Positions 45,508 to 56,416 of a DNA stretch of 64,000 nucleotides are shown piece after piece. The notes under the pieces are model-generated. The model did not search any database and had not been told where the DNA came from. It saw nothing but the letters and a program-made list of their open reading frames with translations. The stretch comes from Ustulina deusta (taxonomy: Eukaryota; Ascomycota; Sordariomycetes; Xylariales; Xylariaceae). Position numbers and translations under genes: made by a program. Location of the stretch: NCBI GenBank assembly GCA_023159155.1, contig JAJNNX010000076.1:62001-126000 (forward strand), given 5' to 3'. The stretch's first letter is position 1; each line of letters begins with the position of its first letter.

Positions 45508-45841
45508 ATATCCTACCGCTACGGTAGGTACATATAAAGATAGTGGACATGTATACAGGTAAACTTCTTTGTAGGGGTTCAGTGAGACTACCCAGGTAGG
45601 TTAGTAGTGGATCTATACCCTGACTGGTCAATCTAACCATGTACCTATAGGCATTGTTACTTCCCTACCTAGTGACTGCTGCTAGCGACCAAAGCAGCCG
45701 CAATCATTACCTGGGACTAGGTACATAGGACTAGGTACCTGGGCAGGGCAGTGAGTACCGCGCCTCATCGCGTCTCTTGTATACCTACTTATAGACATCT
45801 AGAGAATGAAATAAATAACGGTGAACTTTTCTTAATACACA

Positions 45842-48184
45842 ATGGCTTCCAAAGCGTTCGAGGAAGCCTATGAAGAAAAACAACACCATGTTTGTCCACC
45901 CACTTCTTTTCTTTCTAGATCCCCTGCTCATTGGATTTCTCTAGGCTGCTTATATTTTCGATCCGTTAGGAGACGCGGGCGAGACAACTCGCCCACCCAA
46001 GCGAAGGAGGGTGTCGAGAAAAGCAGAGACCTCTGAAGCTCCCGACACCAAAAACGCCCGTTCCTTCCAATGTCTTCTTCAGGGTGCCGAGTCAGGGCAG
46101 GCCATGAATCTTAGACAAGAGACATTTGAGAAGCTGTGGTCAGTTATAGATTCTCGGATTCAAGGTATCCTTCGGGAGACAAACCAGTCTACTCAGCAGG
46201 AAGTCACCTCGTTTCTACAGAATGCCCCTGATCATACACCAGCGGGCAAAATTCCCTCCGCTTTTATCATCACGGGGCCCAACATAGCATCTCAGGATCT
46301 TTTATTCGAGCAACTCTCTGGGACTTTGCAGCATGAAGCAAGCGCTCAGGTTGTTCGCCTACGCTCTGGGGACGCTTCAAATCTCAAAGCTGTCTTACGA
46401 AAGATCATACACGATATTGTTTTGAATGACTCGGCTGCTGGAGATGAATTGGATCTAGCAACGAGCAAAGATGTAAGTTCCGAGATCCATGGAAAGGTAA
46501 AACGTAGTTTGTTGCTAATTCGCAGCCAAGGGTCGCAAATTCCTGAATTATGACCTCGAAGGTCTCTATGCGCACCTTAAGCTAACACCGCAAAGTAACC
46601 TCGTCATCATCGCATTCCAAGATAGCGAAGCTTTTGACAGTGGCCTGTTATCGGATCTAATTTCACTTTTGAGGTAGGCTTGCATACTGTGTAGACTCTA
46701 ATACGAAGGTTAACTCGGTTTACAGTTCATGGCTTGACCGCATCCCCTTTGCCTTCCTCTTTGGAGTTGCTACTTCGGTCGAGTTATTTGAGGCGCGGCT
46801 CCTAAAATCGACTTGCCAATGTCTTTACGGAGATCAGTTCGACGTTGAGCAAACTGCATCCATTATTGATAAGATCTTCAAAACTGCTGTCGCTCACTCT
46901 GAAGCCCCGATCTTATTGGGTCCAAATCTCATTGGCAGCCTTTTAGAGCGCCAACGTGAACAAGTGGCAAGTATCCCAGACTTTATCAGGTCTCTAAAGG
47001 TGAGTTAGCCGAGCAGCTTCAATAAAATTCGAGACTAAAGTAAACAGTATGCATATATGTGCCATTTCTATGCGAACCCATTGAGCCTCTTGGTGCCTAA
47101 CGGGCTGAACTCGGGCGCCCTTCAGCCCGAACATGTCGAACTTCTACGGTGTTTACCTTCTTTTCGTCGAACTGTAGAAACCGCCCTCGAAAATAACAAC
47201 ATCGTTCAAGCTAAGCAACTTTTAGAAGATGATAGAAAGCTCACCAGGCACCTGGTAGACTGTCTTCAAAAGCGACGTCAATGGGTTACCAAACTATTGC
47301 GTATTCTGAAGATTTTTACTGCCAATAAGGCTGTAACTACTGATTTCGCTGATCTCTACATGGACGTCTCTTACAACGGACTTGGAATTTCGAGTCAGTA
47401 TGGCCAATTTTTCGATTCAATAAAACGCATGCAACCTTGCGATAGCGAGGGCTACTTGAGTCGATTGCTGGACACGATGCAGCACGGCGACCAGAGTCTA
47501 GGCCTGGATCCCTGGGTTGATGAAGCGCTGGGGACTGTTACCCTGCTGTCAGATATTCTAGCCGGCATCAAACAATTACGAAGCGACGCCGATAGCCAGG
47601 GCCATGTTCTCCGCAGTAAATATAGCGGCCAGAGCAAGATTCTACGCACCACTGTCGTAGCTCAGAAGGTACAGCTCAGTCAAGATACGGCTGCTCTCAC
47701 CGATCATGACAAGTCATATACCAACCTCGTCCACCGCTTTCTCGAGCACTTGGAAATTGAAATGTGTCTTGACGGAGCATACGATATGCCTTTCAATGAA
47801 GTCTGGCTTTACGACTCAAAAACGCCGTACAGAGACGTGTTTATTCCGCGACCACGAAATGTGCTTGAGCGAGCATTATCACGGCCGCATGACTATTTGG
47901 GCTGCTCCTGTTGCAAGACAGGTGTGGACCAGATAACGCCTACGTTGCCGACAACTGCGATATTGTATCAGCTGTACCTCGAGACGGGTTCGCTTATCAA
48001 TGCTGCCGATATCTGGTCGGCCTATTATGCAATTGTGGGCGAGGAGAATGAAGACGGACTGGATGAGCGGACTGCGCTCCTCTTGTTCTATCGTGCAATG
48101 GCCGAAATGAAGGCCATGGGTTTTGTCAAACAAAGCAGGAAAAAGGCCGATCATGTGGCCAAACTCGCCTGGAAAGGGCTTTGA
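45842..48184 (+). CDS. orc3: origin recognition complex subunit 3
   Basis: Five exons: 45842-45889, 45945-46472, 46531-46673, 46726-46999 and 47048-48184, with introns of 55, 58, 52 and 48 nt. The product is 709 aa. Orc3 (Latheo family) is a core ORC subunit that binds replication origins with Orc1-6. Recognisable: the start MASKAFEEAYEEKQHH followed by AAYIFDP, a basic PPKRRRVSRK (possible nuclear signal), the AAA-like core with SAFIITGPNIASQD and LVIIAFQDSEAFDSGLLSDLI, WLDRIPFAFLFGVATSVELFEARL, and the C-terminal winged-helix part with VFIPRPRNVLERALSRPHDYLGC and TALLLFYRAMAEMKAMGFVKQSRKKADHVAKLAWKGL. The first donor is the unusual GTTTGT. Exon 3 has two close acceptors (CAG, then AAG five bases on); only the second keeps frame from the chosen donor. 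Confidence 0.92.
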
Positions 48185-49265
48185 GCAGACAAATATATAT
48201 TGCGTCACGTTGAGTGCAGCAACGTGTATGTCATCTGATGATCTTCACTGTATATCATTTAGTCAGAAGCAAGCAAATTCTATGCGGCAAAGGGCAGCTC
48301 TGACAAGTGGCGCGCAGGCGGCTTTCTCTAGATCCTTCAGGACGCAACTTTGTACCAACAATCAATCAAACGTATTATAGTGAGATCGGAATCGTGGACT
48401 CGGTCTATTGTCTTCAGGACATATCATTATTGGCACAGTATGATTCAAGGTGCAAATACGAGCATAAAGGCGTGTTCCGACAGCTCTTCCCGATCCGTTC
48501 AGTTCTGTCAATATGTCTTCTCGCGCGTGTCTTTTGGTCTTTCTATCAGATTTTCAGGGTATGAAAGAAGGTATATGTCCTAGACAAGGCCCGAACACGT
48601 CGGCCCAAAGACCACCACGCCAGAAAAACCGAGAAGTGACAAAGCACCCTCGCGACGTTTATTAAACGTTTCTTTCCAGTGCCAGTCCAACAAAGAAACC
48701 CACCACAAACCCGGCATGTACAAGAAGAGCAACGCAACCACCCGCAATTTTCGAGCTCGTTCATGGCTTAGTCGCCCCGTCTAATAGTCAAGCAGCTGTA
48801 GTTATTATAGACCCAAGTACTCATTCTCTCATATATATATATAAAAATTTCTGCCTCATATTTTTCCCCCCCTTCGTATTATTCACTTCACTTTTATCTG
48901 TAGCTGCTGGCGGCTTGACATTGACGTCCAAGGCCGATCTGACGGGGGAAAAAAAGGAAAAAAAAAAAGGAGAGATCATCTTTCTACTCATTTTCGAGCA
49001 AATTCAATCACGCCCTGAACAGCAAACGCAAATCCGGTACTCATATTAGCCTTCTATCATCTTCACTTCTACCCCAGGCGCCTTTTTACTTCGTATCGAG
49101 ATTACAGAGCGAGAGAAAACAAAAACAAAAAAAGACCAATACACAGTGCACCCGAGGATAATTCCACAAGAGGCCTGGAACCCGCCATCGACTTGCACCG
49201 ACAGGAACGCGTCGTCTAGACCGGCTCGCCCCGTTAGAGCGCAACGAAAAGCCAGCACACGCCGG
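48185..49265. other. spacer ORC3/small protein
   Basis: About 1.1 kb: ORC3 3' UTR, an (AT)n run at 48830-48842, C- and A-runs at 48868 and 48950-48970, and a long leader for the next gene. No gene supported. Confidence 0.5.
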
Positions 49266-49854
49266 ATGGAGAATCAAACCCGGAACCAGCTTGCCATGCT
49301 CGGCGAGCGGCGGGCAGCCAACGACGCCGCCTTCAAGCAGAAGCTAGAGCAGATGGCGCTGCCCCTGGCCCCTCTAGTCCAGCTCACGACAGGCGACGTG
49401 CACCCGGCCTTTCCCCAGACGCTGCTGAACTTCTGGCTCCTGACGGACGCGCAGCTCGAGGAGCTCGCGCATTTCTATCACCAGCGGACGCCATGCCGAT
49501 ACACATTCCACTACCCGTGCCCCATCAACGTGAGTCTTTTATTCCTTTTTTCTTCTTCTTCTTCTTCTTTTCCCGTCGTTGTTGTTCTCTCCCTTCGCAC
49601 GCAAACAACCCTCAAATACACACCCTCGACCAGAAACGGAGATATGACTTTTGACTAACATTCTCTCTCTCTCGCAGTGGTCCTCAGACGTCTCCCTCGA
49701 GGAAAAGCGTCGCAAGATAGGGCGTTTTATAGGCCTTCGCGGCTGCGAGTCTCCCATTCACGTGCGCACCGAGGACGAGATAATGGAAGACGCCCGGCGC
49801 GCGAGATTAGCGGAGGAGGACGAGATGTGGAAGCGGAAGTTGCCCTGGTATTGA
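49266..49854 (+). CDS. uncharacterised 146-aa protein
   Basis: Two exons, 49266-49529 and 49678-49854, with a 148 nt phase-0 intron with a strong 3' polypyrimidine tract (TTCTCTCTCTCTCGCAG). The product is 146 aa, soluble, with no signal or membrane segment. I do not recognise a named family. The central part HPAFPQTLLNFWLLTDAQLEELAHFYHQRTPCRYTFHYPCPI is rich in aromatic residues and looks like conserved coding sequence. It runs across the splice into WSSDVSLEEKRRKIGRFIGLRGC. The C-terminal 45 residues are charged and helical, ending KRKLPWY. No role can be assigned from context; neighbours are ORC3 and RPN13. Confidence 0.75.
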
Positions 49855-50420
49855 CTAATTAAAGAGCCTGCTTCACTTCTTATCCCCGGTCGGCTACCTA
49901 CCGGGGCCTTTAATACCCATTTGTGTGTATTTGAGTTTCCGTCATAGCGTTATAGCGGGAGTATCGGGGTGGATTTAGACGCCAAGTTGTGCTGGGTCTC
50001 GGCGTAGGAGAGACATAGAAAGAAACGCCTTGTGAAGTAAATAAATATGGGTGAGGGGAAATTGTATTTTTGGGGAGATACCATTCTTTAACCTCTCTGG
50101 GGTAACCGTTTAATACCATTGAGTACTTGCAGATATCAGATTTCACTGTCTTGCGAAATACTGTTCACTGACTTGCTCAATCGCATCAAGTACGGAATGA
50201 CGGCTACCTGGGCAGGGTTACACGATTACCAAGGTCTACCACGGAGGAAGTTAGGCAGTCAGTCACTGGCCCCATCTCAGACCTTGTCATCGTAGACACG
50301 AGCACTACGTAGGCATGTAAGTACTGCCTTACCTAGAATTAATCAATCGTAGCACACCCGTGGAGAGGATGCTACCGTCCTATTTATCACACGCCTATCA
50401 TACGCCAACGACATTGTCAT
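49855..50420. other. convergent spacer
   Basis: 566 bp of 3' UTR sequence for both neighbours. Nothing else seen. Confidence 0.55.
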
Positions 50421-51923
50421 TTACTTCTCCTCTTGGACCGTCTTTTTTACACCCTCGACGAAAGCCTCCACAGCATCTCCACCTCCCAAGGGCATCTGGC
50501 TCCCTCTCATGTAACCGCCGTTCTCAACCTTGATAGAAAGCGCGTCAGCCACAGTAGGCAAGCCACCGTCTCGAAGGGCCATTGTAAGGCTAGTTAGGCT
50601 TTGGTGGAATTGCGGGCTTCGTAACACCTTCTCGATTAGCGCCTTCTTCTGACCGAGGCTCATGGCCGCTTTGGCCGCCTCTACTGCACCCGCAGTTGGT
50701 TCGGCTGTGCTGTCCCCATGGTCGCTTTGTTGCGACAGCACCACCACTGCAGGTGGAAGGAACCCCAATAGATTGTCTATTCGCTGCTCTGTTGCGGTTC
50801 GTGCCATGGGTACGGTTGTTGGCGGTGTGAGAAGGTCCGACAGGAGAGGATAGAGCTTGCCCTCCCCCTGGCTCGCTGCCGCGTGACTGCCTCTCTTCAA
50901 TGAGTCGAGAAAGTTCCTCACTGCCGTCGCGGCGTCGGGAACACCGGAAGCAGCACTAGCATCGTGTTAGCGCGGTAGTTCTGGTAGGCACACTGCACGT
51001 GTGGGCAGTAGGAACGCGAGAAATAGTCGTGGTTCTCATTTCATTGAGAATCATCTCTAGTAGTACACAGTGATTCAGAGGGAGATGATGACATGCTCTC
51101 CTCCCGATTCTCTTTCCGTAAACGAATGCTATGCGGTCTTGTGCGCCGGTTCCCCCTTCTGCTACGCCATATAACTGTTAATAGATGATCACCTACGCTC
51201 TGGCTCCATCTGCTCCGCCTTCCCGAGCATCTTCACCTTCTTCTCGCACATCACCGCCTGTAGCGTCGGCTCCGGCGCCTCCACTGCCACCGTGGGGCTC
51301 ATTTGAACCTCCGTGGCCTTCAGCGTCTTCCATGGTCGCATCTCCATCATCGCCATGTCTATCTTCCCGGAGCTGACGCAGCTCTGCAAGAACATCGACC
51401 TCATCGCCTTGTAGCATCGCATGGACGATCTCACCGATTTTGCGATCTCGGGGGCTTAGATAGCTCGGTTCTCGGTTGCCTCGAGGGCCTTGCGCTGTAG
51501 ACTGCAGCCAGAAGAGGTAGCGTGTTGATGACGAGAGGAACTTGAGAACAAAGATTCGGCCGTCTGTATAAGGTGAACGATCACCAGGAGCCTCGTAAGG
51601 GACGAATTGCCCATCTCCAGGAACCATGACGAGGTCTAGCTCGCCTTCGTCTAGAGGGGCGGATCGCTCGCGCCAGCAGAAGTGAATGAGATCTAGGGTG
51701 GCATTAGCACTACCATGGGAATCCTGCGTAAACGAGTGTATACCATCTTCGAAGTACAGATATATGAAGCCAAGCTCTGGTAAAGACGTGGCCCTGTACG
51801 GTTTTGAGGAAGTCTAGGCCATCGTCAGTACGGGCACCCATTGCGGAAGAAGGCTTGGGACAGACAGACATCGAGGTCACATCTGCCCGCCTTGAAGGTT
51901 ATGAGAGGCGATATCGATGCCAT
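50421..51923 (-). CDS. rpn13: proteasomal ubiquitin receptor Rpn13/ADRM1
   Basis: Four exons: 51923-51870, 51813-51744, 51692-51197 and 50955-50421, with introns of 56, 51 and 241 nt. The product is 384 aa. The N-terminal Pru domain (about 1-115) shows LITFKAGRC, GFIYLYFEDDLIHFCWRER, GRIFVLKFLSSSTRYLFWLQ and supplies ubiquitin and Rpn2 binding. A Gly/Asp/Glu-rich linker follows. The C-terminal block (about 225-375), with VRNFLDSLKRG, RIDNLLGFLPP and a run of helices ending in VEAFVEGVKK, fits the DEUBAD/UCH37-binding region present in ADRM1 but absent in S. cerevisiae Rpn13. So recruitment of a Uch37-type deubiquitinase is likely (inference). The first intron uses a weak donor (GTCTGT), chosen because the join restores the conserved Pru sequence. 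It is divergent from RPL6. Confidence 0.92.
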
Positions 51924-52449
51924 GCTGTGGAAATGCAGGGAAGAGATGCTGCCAAAAACGAGTAGGCGATTGTTTCGGTGGTGTTGTCGTGGGCTGGTTG
52001 CTTTTGTTTGTACTGTGGGTTGTGGTTTGGATGGCGAGTAGGTACTTGTCCAGGTGGTTGTAATTTTGTATGGCAAGGCTGCAGGTGAGCTTCGTCAGTA
52101 ACGCGGGACGTACTTAGCTCATTGCACGTAGCTGCGGGTGGGTTTTAGTGACGCCTTCGCTTTCCGCTTTCGCTACGCCTCCCCCACCAAAGCTCGGTTC
52201 AGAGAAAGTGGGGATTTTAGTGCAGGAGTAGTCGGTACGAGTTGGAAGTATCAACACGTGGCTGAGCGACAGAGCTACGGGTCAAGCCACAGAGATAACG
52301 CCCGATTTTATGTGGCACCCACAGGGCTCGGTAAACCCACCAAAAACCATCTTCCATTTTTGCGCAACGGGAATTTTGATTGACTACTCGACATCACCAA
52401 CAGCCCGCCAATTCCCTCCCACCAACAACCACTCCCGACCAACGTCACG
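51924..52449. promoter_or_regulatory. divergent promoter RPN13/RPL6
   Basis: 526 bp between the two start codons. A CACGTG E-box lies at about 52255-52260, and CGCTTTCCGCTTTCGCT pyrimidine-rich tracts at about 52155 lie on the RPL6 side. The shared use of this region by a ribosomal and a proteasomal gene is seen from the gene order; co-regulation is only an inference. Confidence 0.4.
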
Positions 52450-53354
52450 ATGTCGCAGCCGAGCACACAGAAGAAGTTCGGAAAGTCGACCCGGGAGGTC
52501 CCTCATCCTGCCCAGAAGGTCCAGAAATGGTACCCTGCCACGGATGAGCCCAAGCCCAAGAAGGTGAGTTGCCGCGACACGATCAGTGATGCATTTCATA
52601 CCATGCCCGGGCCCGTGTTTGGCACCTGTGGAATTACGCTGCCTTGGGCTTTTTTTTTCGTCCATGTTGGCCAGGTCTGGGGGGTGCGGATGGGCGAAAG
52701 AGCAAAAGTTCCTATATCGGATTGGAGATGATATCAGCAAACGAGACACAAGACTTTCATTCTTCGAGTTCTGGAAGGGGAAGCTGACAATTTCTGCTAC
52801 AGGTTCGCAAGACCCTTCGACCCTGGGTTCCCCGCGACTCCCTTACCCCCGGTACCGTTCTCATCCTGCTAGCTGGCCGGTTCAGAGGCAAGCGTGTCGT
52901 ACTCCTCAAGACCCTCGACCAGGGTGTCCTCCTCGTTACTGGTCCCTTCAAGATCAACGGTGTCCCTCTGAGACGCGTCAACTCCCGATATGTCATCGCC
53001 ACCTCACAGAAGATCGACCTTGCCGGTGTCGACCAGGCCAAGATCAACGAGGTCTCAGAACCCACATACTTCGCTCGCGATGTCGCCAAGGACAAGGCCA
53101 GCGAGGAGGCCTTCTTCAAGCAGGGAGAACAGCCACAGGTACGGAGCTCACGCAAACACGAATCACTCGGGGAACTAAAGCTGACGAACATGGTTTTACA
53201 GAAGAAGGAGATTAGCAGCAGCCGAGCCGCGGACCAGAAGGCCATCGACAAGGCTCTGATTGCCAACATCAAGAAGGTAGACCAGCTCGCTAGCTACCTC
53301 GCTAGCTCTTTCAGCCTGCGCAAGGGCGACAAGCCCCACGAGATGAAGTGGTAA
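52450..53354 (+). CDS. rpl6: 60S ribosomal protein L6
   Basis: Three exons: 52450-52563, 52803-53138 and 53202-53354, with introns of 239 and 63 nt, both phase 0; 200 aa. The sequence shows [21 protein letters not shown], then the L6e/KOW region [54 protein letters not shown], and ends in EMKW. It is an integral cytosolic large-subunit protein. The 239 nt first intron is long for this window; ribosomal-protein introns sometimes host snoRNAs, and a weak box C/D-like arrangement is noted under findings. It is divergent from RPN13 and convergent with DPP3. Confidence 0.96.
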
Positions 53355-53858
53355 ACCAACCTAACGACGGAATGGGGCTTTCTCGAACGGTTATGATGAT
53401 GCTTTAGAGGGGAAAACTCACAGATTGCGGAAGGCGAATCGCGGAAACTGGGCTGGCTCTGCCAATTGCATCTGGACGTTGAGGCATCGGTCACATTGAT
53501 TCTGGCGTCTGTAATTGAGGTTTTTAGTCAATAAAAAGGACTACAAAGGCATACGGTCGTTTACTCGAGATCGGTGTTATTCTGGAATACAAAGGCGCAC
53601 AAAGAAAACAAAAGGCTGCGGCGAGTGCTTTTTTCATGTGCTACTTAGATGTTGTAGTTCACAAAACAGAGCATAAGTGACGCCTCACTAATTTCTAATC
53701 TTCTAATTAGATTTAGGAGTAGCACACATCGGCTAATAACCAACACCGTTTTCACTACTTGGGTGTCAGGTATTGCTTTAGTCCACCATAGGTACTCTAG
53801 TCTAGATATCAACCAATGCCTACAACAAACTCCTCGTCTGATATTGCTGGGTTTGTGG
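53355..53858. other. convergent spacer RPL6/DPP3
   Basis: 504 bp with both 3' UTRs. No other feature seen. Confidence 0.6.
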
Positions 53859-56416
53859 TCAAACCTGACGTTCAGCCCAGCTCTGGATCATACCTTGAGG
53901 CGTAGCTTCATAGTGTTTCAAAGTAACTTTGCCCGTAGCTTCGTCGAGGAATGTGTTGGCCTGAACAAACACCTTCCGAGGCTGTTTGTTCGTAAGCACC
54001 ACATCCCGTACCTTTTTACCCCAAAACTCAGGGTCGACATCTGTCATGTCGCCGAAGAATTTCGTGCCAGCCTCCACGTCGGCTGTTGACTTGTATATAT
54101 GCAGCTTCTGCAGATACTCGCCGACAGCCTTGCGACCGACTGTGGGAATCTTAGACCGGTCGAGCTTGATCACGGCATCTTCTAGGTCGTCACCGTGATA
54201 TTCAAGCTTGCAGAAGTCATCGCCTGCCTGTAGAAAACACTGTAAGATACTGAAACGCGCCTGGGAATGTGGCTGACCCCATTTCCGGCTTTTGGGATCC
54301 CACATCTCGAGTGAAGTGAGGCCTGCACGCGCCATGCCAAGGTACGAAGCATAGAGTAAGTCACCCGCTTCGCCGTTGATATCGAATGACCCGTCGCCGA
54401 AGCCAAAAATTTTGAGGACGGGAAACTCGCAGCTGAGGAACATCGCGACTAGTTCGGCACGACATTCTAAGTAATACGAAAATTAGCAATGTCTTTCAGA
54501 ACGAACGGCAGAAGCGGAAAGAGCAGACTACCTAAATGGGATTCTTGCTCTCGAAGTACGCCGAATTATCGAAAGGTGAAGGGGAAATGAGGAAATGACG
54601 CTAGATTCACTTACCCTCGTATGCACCCGCTAGGCTCCCAAAGACCGAGCCCCAGGTTTGGCCGGGCTTATACCAGGTAGTAACCGGTTTCTTGGTCAGT
54701 GGAGAGATTGGTGGATTCTCCTTATCGAAGTTGAATGTTCCCGGCGACGTTTCTTGGAGCAGCTTTCCACAGCCGTGACCTGTAAGTTCATGCAGCCCGA
54801 CTTGCACCTCAAAAGCACCATCACGATATTTTTGGTATACCTCGAGATCCTTTTCAGCAATGAAAGGTATCTTTTCATTCGGAGATTTCGCGCTCAGCAC
54901 ATTGCCAAGTGACACATTCTTAAACCCCTCGGTCTGCCGAATATCATCATAGTTAGGTATGTTGATTCCAGCAGGGATCCCTGAGCCAGCGAAAGAGAGT
55001 ACTTCCAAAGAGGTGAAATCGGGAGACAAGAACTTGTCTTTCTCGAAATCCTTGTTCCAAGGTAGAAGGGGGATTAAGGATGGGGCGGCGTCAACGAGAG
55101 CTCCGAATGCTCGTGTACGCTCAAGGTTCACAACGGCAGCGAACCCTTCCCACTCGCCTCTAATACCGGCGGGGTCTCGGTAGGTCTCGATAAACCCGAT
55201 ATTTGATTCTACCATGGGTCCTTTGTCCCGGATCCAGAAACGTTGGCTATCTTTGAAGGCAAGAAGCGAGCCGGTAGTGAAAGACTTAGTGTATGCGTCA
55301 TACATCTTTTGTTGATTTTCGTTATCTCCATTCTCTGCTGCTCTCTTCGTTTGAGCAGCCACAGCAGCCATCTCCTTAGAGTAATCCCCGTAAACCAACT
55401 TGAGTGTTTTTCCGGCCAAAACACCATCGTCGACTTTGAATTCGGTTTCTTTCCCGGCGTCGCCCCCTTCGCTAGGAATAAGAGTATCGGCCGATGCAAT
55501 CAACATCTCAAATGTGTTACCCTGTGACTTGACCAGCCGAGTGTTCTCTGGAAGCAAACCCTTCTTCTCCATCCATGCTGAGACTGCCTCGATTTCAGGC
55601 TGGGTAACATCAGGGGAATTAGGATAATACGTCGTCATGTGGCCCTGATCAGGATAGCCCAGATGCAGTAGACCGGGCTTGTCAGCAGAGAATATGGCGC
55701 CAGAGGTGGCCTGGTAGAAGTTCTGTGCTTCTGGAGATGTCGCAGCAAGCGCGGCGAAGACGGGCTCTGGACATCTTGGAATGAACTTCGCGTCTCCAAA
55801 ACTCTTGTAATTACCATTATTTCCAAGGAATTGGGCGGCATAGTTGAAAAAATGATCCAAGTCCTCATCCGAAATACCAGCCTTGGACTGCAGGCCCTTC
55901 CAATCTCCATGTGACGAATTATACAGGGCAAGGATGAAGTCGAACTAAGCCACAGTCAACACCAACGCATAGTCGTATTATTGAGTTAAAACCTAGCATA
56001 CTATTGGCTCCGACTCGGGCGAGACCTGCCTCAAGATTACCCTGGTGCCCTCGAAGGAAGCCCTGCATTTGCCGAGGGTCAGCCATGCTTAATGTGACAT
56101 CACTTCGGAACACAGGACCGACTAACCTGCTGATGAAGTGGGCATAACGTTTTTGTTTGTCGCCCAAGGGATCGAAGTGCTTCTCAATTTCCAGTCTCAC
56201 GACACTGGGAGGCGCATCCGCCAGGTAATGCTTCAAATCCTGAGCATCCATGGTGGGGGTTGCGTGGTGAAACCGGAGATAACCGGGCAGTGCTCGATTA
56301 AGTGAATGTGTTGGCTTGGGGAAGGCGAGGCGTCGTCTGAGGGCAACGAAGTGTCGTGGTTTGGAGGTCCTCAGAGTCGAAGCAGTGCCACGAGACAGGC
56401 AGAAGAGGGGACTCAT
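53859..56416 (-). CDS. dpp3: dipeptidyl peptidase III (M49 metallopeptidase)
   Basis: Four exons: 56416-56127, 56062-56002, 55944-54615 and 54466-53859, with introns of 64, 57 and 148 nt. The product is 762 aa from the first ATG, or 707 aa from the in-frame ATG at 56251. It cleaves dipeptides from the N-termini of short peptides in the cytosol. The zinc site is HELTGHGCGK (HExxGH), and the second motif EECRAE is created by joining exons 3 and 4. Other family blocks: FLGNNGNYKSFGD, NIGFIETYRDPAGIRGEWEGF and NIPNYDDIR. The 707 aa form equals the usual DPP III length. The extra 55 residues contain no acidic residue, many Arg/Lys/His and are Ser/Leu-rich, so they look like a mitochondrial presequence. 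Two isoforms by alternative start is an inference. The start was set at the upstream ATG. Confidence 0.92.

Larger units (their letters stand above)
44892..45841. other. AT-rich spacer with inverted-repeat element
   Basis: About 950 bp between the PPR start and the ORC3 start, hence a divergent promoter region. Its core is the 390 bp element described separately; its edges carry dense TACCTA/TAGGTA words (45020-45060, 45660-45745). Confidence 0.6.
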
